Assembly (NCBI RefSeq): GCF_002160065.1
Contig: NZ_NFJW01000010.1
Coordinates: 1 to 64,000, forward strand
DNA length: 64,000 nucleotides
Source: Collinsella sp. An2
Lineage (GTDB): Bacteria > Actinomycetota > Coriobacteriia > Coriobacteriales > Coriobacteriaceae
Direction: 5' to 3'
Position 1 is the stretch's first letter. Every line of letters starts with the position of its first letter. Positions 45,101-52,975 of the stretch are shown here, piece after piece. The notes beneath the pieces are model-generated. The model saw nothing but the letters and a program-made list of their open reading frames with translations, was not told the DNA's origin and ran no database searches. A program made the position numbers and the translations under genes.

Positions 45101-45403
45101 ATCGCCCTCGACGACTTCGGCTCCCACTATTCAAGCATGTCGGTGCTGGCAAACGTGACGTTTGACACGATTAAGCTCGACCGAAGCTTGGTATACGGCC
45201 TTCCCGACAATCCCGTGTCGGCGAGCATGGTGAGAAGCATCTCCGAGATCTGCCACGAACAAGGCATGGCGTGTGTGGCCGAAGGCGTTGAATCCAAGGC
45301 CCAGGCCCGTATGCTCATTGATGCGGGATGCCCGATATGTCAGGGGTTCTACTACGACAAGCCCCTGCCGCCCGATCTCTTCGAGGAGAAGTACCTCGTC
45401 TAG
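42161..45403 (+). CDS. Multidomain EAL protein (cyclic-di-GMP phosphodiesterase, probable)
   Basis: 1080 residues, no membrane segment seen. C-terminal EAL domain (about 840-1080) keeps the catalytic set: AEALARY, STNFS, EVTES, LDDFGSH, IKLDRS, AEGVES, CQGFYYDKP, so hydrolysis of c-di-GMP is likely. Two upstream regions look like degenerate GGDEF folds (FDEES near 379 and SDTEF near 743), and a GAF-like domain lies about 507-660. The N-terminal 270 residues are PAS-like. Start GTG 42161 with AAGGGG upstream. A TATAAT box at 42095-42100 may be its -10; no matching -35 was found. Confidence 0.85.
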   Translation: MGLEHASRHTSVEEATQRHTASAAMHPHAEAPAPTNAPEMSRTTSPADYALWCHVLLGELDAELCSYDLATTTLTVHFLDDLGIMQTRSYVHMPGVAVDAGHVHPDSISTFCDIFQRLENGEDGVQENVMLLSRRNNAFGWSNISFHMQYDDAGTPVRAVGLRRDLENDEGVQSWYGELPEALWPDLVRTGTINLATRMIDAALVRHHDSAKLLRNISLEEGMRRIEVSLCGSVALEAYRQLLDPERLAKRFEEGRRWSVGWFRMIDGGVVKPMRIAVNVRKGNRGNLVARTFTSCVQKRDHWESQTDLSCMRDAESLLYRRDYARVLVPSVLREVDAGSLSSLSVIQIIELEPMPKRLKADLACAIGVFLGVDCIPYRFDEESVGVLVPSAGSDDELWHRLSDAIAAARASLVDADQADSRRLSNVRIIAESIYATPDYLDIVSAADMARSACERRATAPDGLAADFVQPPVSQYELLEQGGSSTSDRVVDNPMALGSLSDEEIRAFALILSTMLNSGSTRQAITAALRGLGMYHGARRVYLVMVNAHDGLLNIPFEWSDAGTMSIKGRLSDTPALRFPFIARNIGATHPVYVSRPRIQTYADEGTIKNDTWRFCIVPVEADHEVSLAICIDDPTRHFDSWELDRALAARVFREWRLLRHSRHGNQEHSLQAAGELPGRHDLERTIGEALGEGWSSCGALAICVPHPDQLVKAKGLTYAIEVVASIKGALSALDDENAAYQISDTEFVVLFSDVSYRTFVQRCAEIRTMLVTAHPSAIHVGSAWTGIPAEVRNVVDEALAIAQHDNGLAYDGLGAANNVTRLDDVEQEGAEHALGANIAERFVVYLQPKIDARSGQIVGAEALARYVDVDGRPISPVTQIDHLERSDEVAALDYYVFDETLSLMSEWKERGYSTIPVSTNFSRATLLSPTSLASVLAIMSRHPNVAPDTLEMEVTESALDLGTVTLNELVSRFRSLGLRIALDDFGSHYSSMSVLANVTFDTIKLDRSLVYGLPDNPVSASMVRSISEICHEQGMACVAEGVESKAQARMLIDAGCPICQGFYYDKPLPPDLFEEKYLV

Positions 45404-45450
45404 AGTATGCGTCTTCCCTGCCGTGATGCAGCGCTTTGCACGGCGACCCG

Positions 45451-45507
45451 AAGATAGCTGTGGGCGGGCATCGGTGCGGCGCGATGCCCGCCCACGTGCC
45501 TATCTTT
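45451..45507. terminator. Bidirectional terminator between convergent genes
   Basis: 14-bp perfect stem (45460-45473 with 45482-45495) extended by AAGATAG/CTATCTT flanks. It separates the EAL gene (plus) from the CheB-CheR gene (minus) and overlaps the latter's stop codon. U-rich tails are modest on both strands. Confidence 0.75.
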
Positions 45508-48037
45508 GGGCTCGTTCCCCGGCACCCAGGCTGTCGATTATGGTGATGACAAGCCCCTTGATGCTGTTTTCCGTTGTACGGTACGGCGCGATACGAACGG
45601 TATAGCACTTGCCGCTGAGGGCCTCGACCTCGCGATCGATAGGCGTCAAGTCACGCAACACCTGCTGAGCATCGCCCACGATATCCTCTCTCGGGAAGCT
45701 ATGGGCAAAGATCTGGATGGGGCGCCCCACGTCATGGTCCATGAGCTGGAACTCGCGCCCTACGTACTCGGTGAACTTGCGAATATTGAAGTTCTCATCG
45801 ATAAACAGGATGCCGATCATCGTCGAAGACAAGAAGTTCGAAAGGTCGTTCGTGGTCATCGTAAGCTCGTCGACCTTTTGCTGATACTCGGAGTTGACGG
45901 TGTAAAGCTCTTCGTTCACCGACTGAAGTTCTTCGTTGGAGCTTTGCAGCTCCTCGTTCGCGGTGAGCAGCTCTTCATTTGCGGCTTGAAGCTCCTCGTT
46001 GACCGTCTCGAGCTCGCCGATCGTCGACTGCAGGTTGCTCTGCGAATCGCGAAGCTCGGCTTCGAGGTCCGCGATGCGGCGGGCGGTGGTCTTGTCGATG
46101 TCGTACTTCTCAACAACGCCCGTAGGCGAGCTCAACCGATGTTCTACGAACAGCATCGCCGTCAAGGTAGCCTCGATGTTTCCCGGCATGGGGATGGGCT
46201 GTGCGATAAGGTCGATGACCCTGGTTCCCGAGGGGCAGTCCACGCTGATGTCCTGGTAGGTCACCGCGGTGTTCTCGCTGCGGCTGCGGGACAACGCCGT
46301 CGATGCCGCAAGGGAAAGCCCCGGATTGATGATGGTGAACAGGTTGAAGGTCGCCTTGCCCGGCGCGATGGCCACGTACTCAAGGTAGTCCCCGAAGAAA
46401 TGGATGACGTCGTTTGCCTCGTTGACAATCACAGAAGCAGGCAGGAAACGCTCGAGGAACTGCGTGTAGATGTTCTCCAGGCCATAGTCGGTCTGGCGTT
46501 GCCGCTCGATATGCTGGGTGCGCGGCGCGACGGAGGGTACAGCGGGAATGGTGAAGGTGGCAGGTGAGGGCCCTTCCATCTTCCCGGTCCCGTTGTGGAT
46601 GTAGATCTTCTCAGTCGAGCAGGCCGGCTGGAAGATGTTGGGGTATTCGTTAGCCGTCTCGCTTTTTCCCAGGAACAAGTAGCCGCCGTTTTTCAGCGCG
46701 GAATGGAAGATGGCGAACAGACTTCGCTGCAGCACCGGCTGGAAATAGATCATGACGTTGCGGCAGCAGATGAGATCGAGCTTTCCAAACGGAGGGTCCG
46801 AGAGCATGTTGTGCGGCGCAAAGATGACCATCTGGCGGATCTCTTTCGAGATGACATACGTGTCGCCGCGCTTCACGAAGAATCGGGCCAAGCGCTCAGG
46901 AGAGACGTCCTCGATGATGCTTTCGGGGAAGACGCCCTTGCCGGCACGCTCAATCGCGCTCACATCGATATCGGTCGCGAAGATCTTGATGTCGCGACGC
47001 ACCTGCAGCTCGTCAAGTACCTCTTTAAAGAGGATGGCGATGGAGTAGGCCTCCTCCCCTGTCGAGCAGCCGGCGCTCCAGACACGGATGGAGTCCTCAG
47101 GGATACTGGCACGCACGATAATATTGATGACGGTGTTCTTCAGCACTTCAAAGAACGGCGCGTCGCGGAAGAAGCTCGTGACGCCGATAAGAATCTCTTT
47201 TGCAAGCACGGCGACCTCATCGGGATTCTCGTCGAGCGAACGCGCATAGTCGGCAAGGCTGGACGCATGCGTGACCATGATGCGGCGCTCGATGCGACGA
47301 ATCACCGTCGAGCGCTTGTAATGCGTAAAGTCGATATCGCGCCGTTTTTTGAGCTCGCGATAGATGAGGGACAGGCTTTCTTCGTCGGTGAACAGCTCCT
47401 CTCCCGAGCTCGAAACGAGGTTCATATGGAAGCGTGCGAAGTTGACGATCTCGGCGGCGATTTGCTCTGGCGGCAAGACCCAGTCCACGAGGCCCGTCGA
47501 GATGGCGCTGCGCGGCATGCCGTCAAACTTCGCGCTTTCGGGATTCTGCACGATCGCGATGCCGCCCGCCTCCTTGACGGCGCGGATGCCCGAGGTGCCG
47601 TCGCTGCCGGTGCCCGAGAGCACGACGGCGACCGCACGCTCGTGGCACTCCTCGGCAAGCGATGAAAAGAAGATGTCGATGGGGTGATTCAGCACCTGGT
47701 GGTCGTAATCGGCAAGATGTAGGCGACCGCCGGCGATCGTCAGGTTTTTCTTGGGCGGAATCAGGTAGACCGTGTCGGCCTCCACCTTGCAGCCGTCCTC
47801 GGCCTGCACGACCGGCATATCGGTCTGTTTGCCAAGAATCTCGGACATGAGGCTGCGATGGTCGGGAGACAGGTGTTGGATGACGACGTACACCGCTCCA
47901 CTCTCCGTTGGAAGCGAGGCAAAGAGCTCCTGCAGCGCCTCCACCCCGCCCGCTGACGCCCCGATGCCGACGACGAACGGCGCGCGCCCACGGTTGTGCC
48001 CGCGCTCTGCGGTACTCTGTTCCACTTGTTGTGCCAT
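45500..48037 (-). CDS. CheB-CheR-PAS fusion protein
   Basis: 845 residues. Methylesterase domain with triad Ser28 (GASAGG), His55 (VIQHLSP) and Asp146 (SGTGSDG). Then a CheR-type SAM methyltransferase with SAGCSTGEEAYSIA, a long coiled coil of repeated NEELQ-type heptads (about 625-705) and a C-terminal PAS domain. No histidine kinase follows and there are no chemoreceptor or flagellar genes here, so it probably serves another signalling output. The start ATG 48037 has AAAGGA seven bases upstream; an ATG 48 bases earlier lacks one. Last gene of the glycan operon, 66 bases after the glycosyltransferase. Confidence 0.88.
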   Translation of the reverse strand: MAQQVEQSTAERGHNRGRAPFVVGIGASAGGVEALQELFASLPTESGAVYVVIQHLSPDHRSLMSEILGKQTDMPVVQAEDGCKVEADTVYLIPPKKNLTIAGGRLHLADYDHQVLNHPIDIFFSSLAEECHERAVAVVLSGTGSDGTSGIRAVKEAGGIAIVQNPESAKFDGMPRSAISTGLVDWVLPPEQIAAEIVNFARFHMNLVSSSGEELFTDEESLSLIYRELKKRRDIDFTHYKRSTVIRRIERRIMVTHASSLADYARSLDENPDEVAVLAKEILIGVTSFFRDAPFFEVLKNTVINIIVRASIPEDSIRVWSAGCSTGEEAYSIAILFKEVLDELQVRRDIKIFATDIDVSAIERAGKGVFPESIIEDVSPERLARFFVKRGDTYVISKEIRQMVIFAPHNMLSDPPFGKLDLICCRNVMIYFQPVLQRSLFAIFHSALKNGGYLFLGKSETANEYPNIFQPACSTEKIYIHNGTGKMEGPSPATFTIPAVPSVAPRTQHIERQRQTDYGLENIYTQFLERFLPASVIVNEANDVIHFFGDYLEYVAIAPGKATFNLFTIINPGLSLAASTALSRSRSENTAVTYQDISVDCPSGTRVIDLIAQPIPMPGNIEATLTAMLFVEHRLSSPTGVVEKYDIDKTTARRIADLEAELRDSQSNLQSTIGELETVNEELQAANEELLTANEELQSSNEELQSVNEELYTVNSEYQQKVDELTMTTNDLSNFLSSTMIGILFIDENFNIRKFTEYVGREFQLMDHDVGRPIQIFAHSFPREDIVGDAQQVLRDLTPIDREVEALSGKCYTVRIAPYRTTENSIKGLVITIIDSLGAGERAQR

Positions 48038-48103
48038 ATTCCAATCCTTTCCGTCCCCATACGAGACGTAACTCGCCTTTTTCATAGTGCGCTGAGCGCT
48101 TCC

Positions 48104-49516
48104 TCACTCGGCGTCGAGCGTATGCCGCTGCACCGTCTCCCACCTGCGTCCGCGTTTGCGGTAGCCAATGAGTGCGGCCATGCGCGTCACCGCAAGGATG
48201 AACCGCAACACCGTCACCTCGAAGAGCGACAGCAAGACGGCCCGCACGATGTCGAGGGCTGTCAGCCGCAGATCACGTGTCTGCACGCGAGAGAAGAATG
48301 CGGTAAGCGACATGACAGCCCCAAAGACCGCGTAGATTCCGAAGAACATGAGCATGAACGGAACGTTGATGAAGTTGAAGATGGCCGCAACGATCATCGT
48401 TACGATGCCGAAGAGCTCGATGACCGGAGACAGCAGTTCGTAGACAAGAAAGTATGTATAGGAGAGAACCGCGACCGGACCAAAGCGGAAGTTGGCGAAC
48501 AGACGCGTGTGCTTGACCATGGATTCGAACAGGCCCGTGTGCCAGCGCCGGCGCTGCCGCATGAGGTCGCCCAGGGTTTCGGGGGCTTGGCTCCAGCAGA
48601 TGGCATCCGGAGCGTACCGGATGCGATACGGAATGTCGTTGCCGCGGCAGAACACGTGCAGCCGTGTGACGAGCTCCATATCCTCCCCCACCGTCTGGGG
48701 GTCGTATCCGCCCACCGCAAGCACTAGATCTTTGCGGAACAGCCCAAACGCCCCCGAGATGATGAGGTTGCCGTTAAACTGGTCGAGCAGGATGCGGGCA
48801 GACAAGAACGAGCGGTCGTACTCGAGGACCTGCATGGCAGGGATAATCTTCTTGGGCAGCGAATAGGACTGCACCCAGCCGTCGCGCAGGGCGATGCCGT
48901 TGGCGGGACGCACCAGACCTCCCACGGCAACCACCGTATCGTCCTCGATCACGGGCGTGACGATCTCGCGCAGTGAATCCCGCTGCAGTGCCGAGTCGGC
49001 GTCGATGCAGATGAAGTACGGAAACCGCGAAACGTTGATGCCCGCGTTCAAGGCGTCGGACTTCCCGCCGTTCGCCTTGCGGACGAGCGTGAGGTGGACA
49101 CCCGACACCTCGGCCGTCCACAGGCTCTCGATGGGCTGGGTCGCGAGGCGGATCTGCACGGGGCGGTCCGTACGCTCGAGGCAGAAGGTGTCGATTACCT
49201 TGCGCGCGGTGTCGTCGGTGGAGCCGTCGTCAACGACCACGACCTCGTAGAGGCGGTAGTCGAGGGCGAGCAGGGACCGCACGGAGCTGACGATGGTGAC
49301 GCCCTCGTTGTGTGCGGGGACGATGATGCTTACCGGCACGTAGCAGTCCGGCGCGATATGGCTTAGGTAGTGCGCTTCGCGCGAACGGCGATTCAAGATG
49401 GAGGCGCCGACCGTCACGGAAAGGAACAGAAACGTGGCGTAGCCGATGAGGTAGATGATGAAGAAGACGCCCACGGCCCAAAGGAAAGCCTGCACGGAGG
49501 CAGCAAGCGGTGTCAT
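48104..49516 (-). CDS. Processive family 2 glycosyltransferase (surface polysaccharide synthase)
   Basis: 470 residues. One N-terminal membrane segment (about 12-36), GT-A domain with all processive-synthase signatures: DD at 96-97, DAD at 172-174, GED at 277-279 and QRRRW at 321-325, then about four C-terminal membrane helices. Resembles PgaC/hyaluronan/cellulose-type synthases, which polymerise and export a beta-linked glycan. There is no PilZ domain, so direct c-di-GMP binding is not evident. The sugar cannot be read from sequence. Coupled to the HEAT-repeat gene by ATGA. Confidence 0.9.
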   Translation of the reverse strand: MTPLAASVQAFLWAVGVFFIIYLIGYATFLFLSVTVGASILNRRSREAHYLSHIAPDCYVPVSIIVPAHNEGVTIVSSVRSLLALDYRLYEVVVVDDGSTDDTARKVIDTFCLERTDRPVQIRLATQPIESLWTAEVSGVHLTLVRKANGGKSDALNAGINVSRFPYFICIDADSALQRDSLREIVTPVIEDDTVVAVGGLVRPANGIALRDGWVQSYSLPKKIIPAMQVLEYDRSFLSARILLDQFNGNLIISGAFGLFRKDLVLAVGGYDPQTVGEDMELVTRLHVFCRGNDIPYRIRYAPDAICWSQAPETLGDLMRQRRRWHTGLFESMVKHTRLFANFRFGPVAVLSYTYFLVYELLSPVIELFGIVTMIVAAIFNFINVPFMLMFFGIYAVFGAVMSLTAFFSRVQTRDLRLTALDIVRAVLLSLFEVTVLRFILAVTRMAALIGYRKRGRRWETVQRHTLDAE

Positions 49517-50673
49517 GCGGCATCGCCTCCCAGGACAGGCACTTCTGTCTTATCGTTCGCGTCGCTGGCGCCGCCAAGCTTCCAGCGGAAGACGACCATA
49601 TCTCGCGCGAAGCGATCGTCGCCGCACATGATGTTGGCGAGCTCACGCTCAGGTGTCGCTCCAAGGCGGAAGAGGCTCTCGGCTGCGTTGTAGCGAACGT
49701 GGTAGACGGGGCTGTGAAGGCAGCGCTTCAGTGCCTGCACGGTCTTGTCGCATGGGTAGGAGCCCAGGACCGTTGCGGCCACGGCGGCGTACTCCCATGA
49801 AGCCGACGTGTCGGCCCGGGTGAAATCTACGATGGGATCCAATGCGGACTCCCAAGGATTGGTCATGAAGTAGCGCATGCAGGCAAGCCTGACCTCGAGG
49901 TTCGCGCGATCGTCCTGCATGAGGTCGAGCAGAAATTGATGGCGGTCGATCGGCGCGGGTTCGCATCCGTAGCGGGCTGTCCTTGCGTGACGCAGGAAGT
50001 TGATGATGCAGACCTGCATCTCGGGCGTGCGCTGTTTGAATCCTTCGAGGAGCGCGTCGGCAAGCTCGTTTCGGTCCCCCGGATAGGCAAGCAGCGTCTC
50101 CGAGATCAAGCGGTGTGCGCGCTTAGCACCGTCCGCATCGAGCAGCCGAACGGCACGTGCGATCTCGGTGGCCGTGCTGATATGCACCAGAGCCTCGAAG
50201 GCGTTCTGACGCGAATAGAGGGCTTTGTCGCTGAGGCACGCAAACAGGTCGGCTATGAGCGCCGAGGATGCGGGGCGCCCGCGGTACCAACGCGTGACGA
50301 TGGCCGCAAAGTAGGCGCGGCGCAACGAGTCCCTACCGGTAAACGAGGGCAGCAGCGTATCGAACACGCCGGAGATGTCTTCTAGATAGTGTTCGGCCTC
50401 ATCGGGCATCTCTGAGCTGAGCCGCTCCATGGTGCGGTCGAAGGACTCCATGCCCGAAAGCGTGCGCAGCCTTCGGCTCAGAAGCTGGCGATGCTCGGCG
50501 TCGGTTCCGTCGAGCCCGCGAGCAATCGCTGTCTCCAACAGGGTCGCCATGTGGCGCGACCGCCGCTCGAGCAAAAATGCGCGAACCGTCTCCCACTGCA
50601 GAAAAACGAGGTCGAATATGATCATGGCAAGGCTGACGATTGCGTAGAACGCGATGAAGATAGATGCTGTCAT
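49513..50673 (-). CDS. Membrane-anchored HEAT-repeat protein
   Basis: 386 residues. One N-terminal membrane segment (about 3-25) and then a series of helical pairs consistent with HEAT repeats, clearest at about 285-345 (ALKRCLHSPVYHVRYNAAES). HEAT scaffolds bind proteins, suggesting it supports the neighbouring synthase or CotH kinase. ATGA overlaps on both sides place it within the operon. No enzyme motif seen. Confidence 0.75.
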   Translation of the reverse strand: MTASIFIAFYAIVSLAMIIFDLVFLQWETVRAFLLERRSRHMATLLETAIARGLDGTDAEHRQLLSRRLRTLSGMESFDRTMERLSSEMPDEAEHYLEDISGVFDTLLPSFTGRDSLRRAYFAAIVTRWYRGRPASSALIADLFACLSDKALYSRQNAFEALVHISTATEIARAVRLLDADGAKRAHRLISETLLAYPGDRNELADALLEGFKQRTPEMQVCIINFLRHARTARYGCEPAPIDRHQFLLDLMQDDRANLEVRLACMRYFMTNPWESALDPIVDFTRADTSASWEYAAVAATVLGSYPCDKTVQALKRCLHSPVYHVRYNAAESLFRLGATPERELANIMCGDDRFARDMVVFRWKLGGASDANDKTEVPVLGGDAA

Positions 50674-52934
50674 GCCGCATCACCCGTCCACGCTTCTTGT
50701 AAGGCAGAGAAGACCGGCTTGAGGCGTTCATGGGTGGTAACTTCGGTGTCCCATCCGTCCAAAAGCAGCTCGGACATCTCTACGACATCTTGTGATAGAG
50801 CATTGTCGCCACCTACCGAAATACCAAGCGAAAGAGCGTCGATAGACATATCTTCGACGCCGTAGTGCTCGTAATAATCTTGGTGAACACGCATGGTCGA
50901 TGGATCGCTAAAGTTTAGGAGCTGCCAGGGAATGCGCACCTCCAAAACACCGTCTCCGTAACAATAATCTGCTAGGGAGTCGTAGTCGGGACTGTCCGGA
51001 TCGGCATTGCCCTGACGGAGCTTTCCCGTCGACGCATATGCGTCGGTGAGATCGTATTGAAAGTTCTCCATTTTCTCGAGACCGATTGTTCCATCATCCA
51101 AAGTGGGAAGCGGCTGATCAAGGGCAAGCAACGAAAGCGTCGTGCGAGCCATGGTCACAGGCTTGAATAACGGAGAATCCTTTGCAGGGATGGAGACATA
51201 CGGATCGCGGCCCTCGACGGTCATGAGCATCATTGCCCTCGTGACGTCATAGCGTTCCTGCACATATAAGCACGCATCGTTCCCATCGAAGAGAATCATA
51301 AAGTCGGCGGGCTGCTCAAAGACAAGGGGAAGCGTCGTCGCATCCACTTTCAACTCGGCATATGTGAGAATTCCGCTCAACGCTTCTGTATCGGGCAGAT
51401 AGCAAGCAGTTGTCGAACCGCTCATGCTGGTTACGTCGATGGGGATAATAGTCCTTTGTCCTTCAGCAACGTCATCACCAGAGATTTTGAGATACAGGTA
51501 GCGTTCATCATATTGTGCAAAGAGCTCAGACCCATGTGCCGAGATAATCGGGTCGATTCCATCCCACTCTTCGTCCGATCCGTCGACGATGCAGCATGGA
51601 AGCTCCTCGCCAGGATCAAACGCAAGAATTCCGTATCCCTGATCGACCGTCTGAGCATCGCTCCAATACGGTGTCCTCAGCTGATCGGTTGCAAAAACGG
51701 TATTCCATGTCCGTCTTCCCCACTCATCGTTCCACTCGTAGGCAAAGGAACCGGCACATTGCGCTTCTACGATGTCGCGATAGCACTGGACCATAAGCTC
51801 AGCCTGTTCGCGTTCGGAGAGGCCTCCTTGGTCACGGCCCGTTGTGTCTTCGGCGTATCCGGTTCCCCGTGAGGACGAAAGACCGTATTCCCCTATGACC
51901 ACAGGACAGGAATGATGTTCAACAAGAGCTGTAAGATACGGACGATAGCAATTGCCGTCGGCGTCGGCGCAAAATGGCGCCTCACCGGGTTCAAGATATC
52001 GAGCGTAATCAGGCTCAAACGGATACACGTGGTACAGAGCGAAGATTCCAGAATGAAGCTCATCGGTTCCGACAAGATGCTCGATATCGACCGAAGCGTA
52101 TTTATTGAACGTTTCGGCGATACGGTCTGGATATTCAAACGGATCGGTCGTCGGGCTGTTGACGATTCCTATGAGCCGTTGCTCATCATAACGTTGCGTC
52201 TCGTAGGCAACGGTTTCGTCGACGAGGCGGGCGAGCATGGATTCGAAGGCCGAGGAGTCTTGAGTTGAAGAAGCGTACCGACCGGTGTACGGAGCCATTT
52301 CGGCATCAACGCTGTCGGTATATGCAACCGCGCGCGTGTCCCACGGCACGCCAAGGGCGTATCCGACGACCCAGCTCGATACATCTACGGTATAGGAACC
52401 CGTTCCGGATACCTGTCTAAGCTCTAACGGAAGTCGGCCATGGATGGCATCGATGACCTTTTTGGCCCCATCCCGCAGCGAGCCGAAATAACCCTCATCA
52501 TAGGCATCCATGTGAGAGTATGCAGCGTAATCATCAAGATAGACTCCCTGCAGAAGATAGAGCGGCGTATCTGCCTGCTCATTGTATTCGCTCAAAGCCC
52601 GATAGAACGCATCGCCCATCAGCATGTAGACACGAATCGTATTAGCGCCCATATCCTGAATCTCAGAGAACCAACGCGTATACGTTTCTTCATCCACCGC
52701 ATAGTCGCTTACAAAAGCACCCGGCACGGAACCTGCAAGGTCTACACCACGCATGGTAAATGGTTCCCAGCCTTCCGAAGAGAGGGCCTGAGTCTCCTTG
52801 CCGTGCGTTCGCCACTCGCAGCTGATTTCTTCAGGAGAATCGAGAAGCAAATCGACTCCATGATTCCAGACAAGATAAAACGCAATGAATGCGAGCAGTG
52901 TCACAGCACACATCGCCAAGATGAATCGTTTCAT
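50670..52934 (-). CDS. Membrane-anchored glycoside-hydrolase-like protein with CBM9-like tail
   Basis: 754 residues. N-terminal membrane anchor (about 4-23, no lipobox), then a TIM-barrel-like region typical of clan GH-A: RGVDLAG, DMGANTIRVY, and the nucleophile-like Glu349 in VVIGEYG. The segment expected to carry the acid/base Glu reads IVNSPTTDP, with Ser at 260, so activity is uncertain. The C-terminal part (about 450-745) begins CCIVDGSDEEWDG and resembles CBM9/DOMON carbohydrate-binding folds. Possible roles are trimming, transferring or binding the glycan. Base composition is clearly lower in GC than its neighbours. ATGA overlap with the HEAT gene. Confidence 0.7.
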   Translation of the reverse strand: MKRFILAMCAVTLLAFIAFYLVWNHGVDLLLDSPEEISCEWRTHGKETQALSSEGWEPFTMRGVDLAGSVPGAFVSDYAVDEETYTRWFSEIQDMGANTIRVYMLMGDAFYRALSEYNEQADTPLYLLQGVYLDDYAAYSHMDAYDEGYFGSLRDGAKKVIDAIHGRLPLELRQVSGTGSYTVDVSSWVVGYALGVPWDTRAVAYTDSVDAEMAPYTGRYASSTQDSSAFESMLARLVDETVAYETQRYDEQRLIGIVNSPTTDPFEYPDRIAETFNKYASVDIEHLVGTDELHSGIFALYHVYPFEPDYARYLEPGEAPFCADADGNCYRPYLTALVEHHSCPVVIGEYGLSSSRGTGYAEDTTGRDQGGLSEREQAELMVQCYRDIVEAQCAGSFAYEWNDEWGRRTWNTVFATDQLRTPYWSDAQTVDQGYGILAFDPGEELPCCIVDGSDEEWDGIDPIISAHGSELFAQYDERYLYLKISGDDVAEGQRTIIPIDVTSMSGSTTACYLPDTEALSGILTYAELKVDATTLPLVFEQPADFMILFDGNDACLYVQERYDVTRAMMLMTVEGRDPYVSIPAKDSPLFKPVTMARTTLSLLALDQPLPTLDDGTIGLEKMENFQYDLTDAYASTGKLRQGNADPDSPDYDSLADYCYGDGVLEVRIPWQLLNFSDPSTMRVHQDYYEHYGVEDMSIDALSLGISVGGDNALSQDVVEMSELLLDGWDTEVTTHERLKPVFSALQEAWTGDAA

Positions 52935-52975
52935 ATGGTCCTCCCCTCAGAGCTCATGAAATGCGTGCTCGACAA

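Noticed and set aside
48104-49516. Bacterial cellulose synthase BcsA
   Set aside because: The GT2 is about 470 residues without PilZ and no bcsB-like gene is present; only a general processive synthase call is justified.
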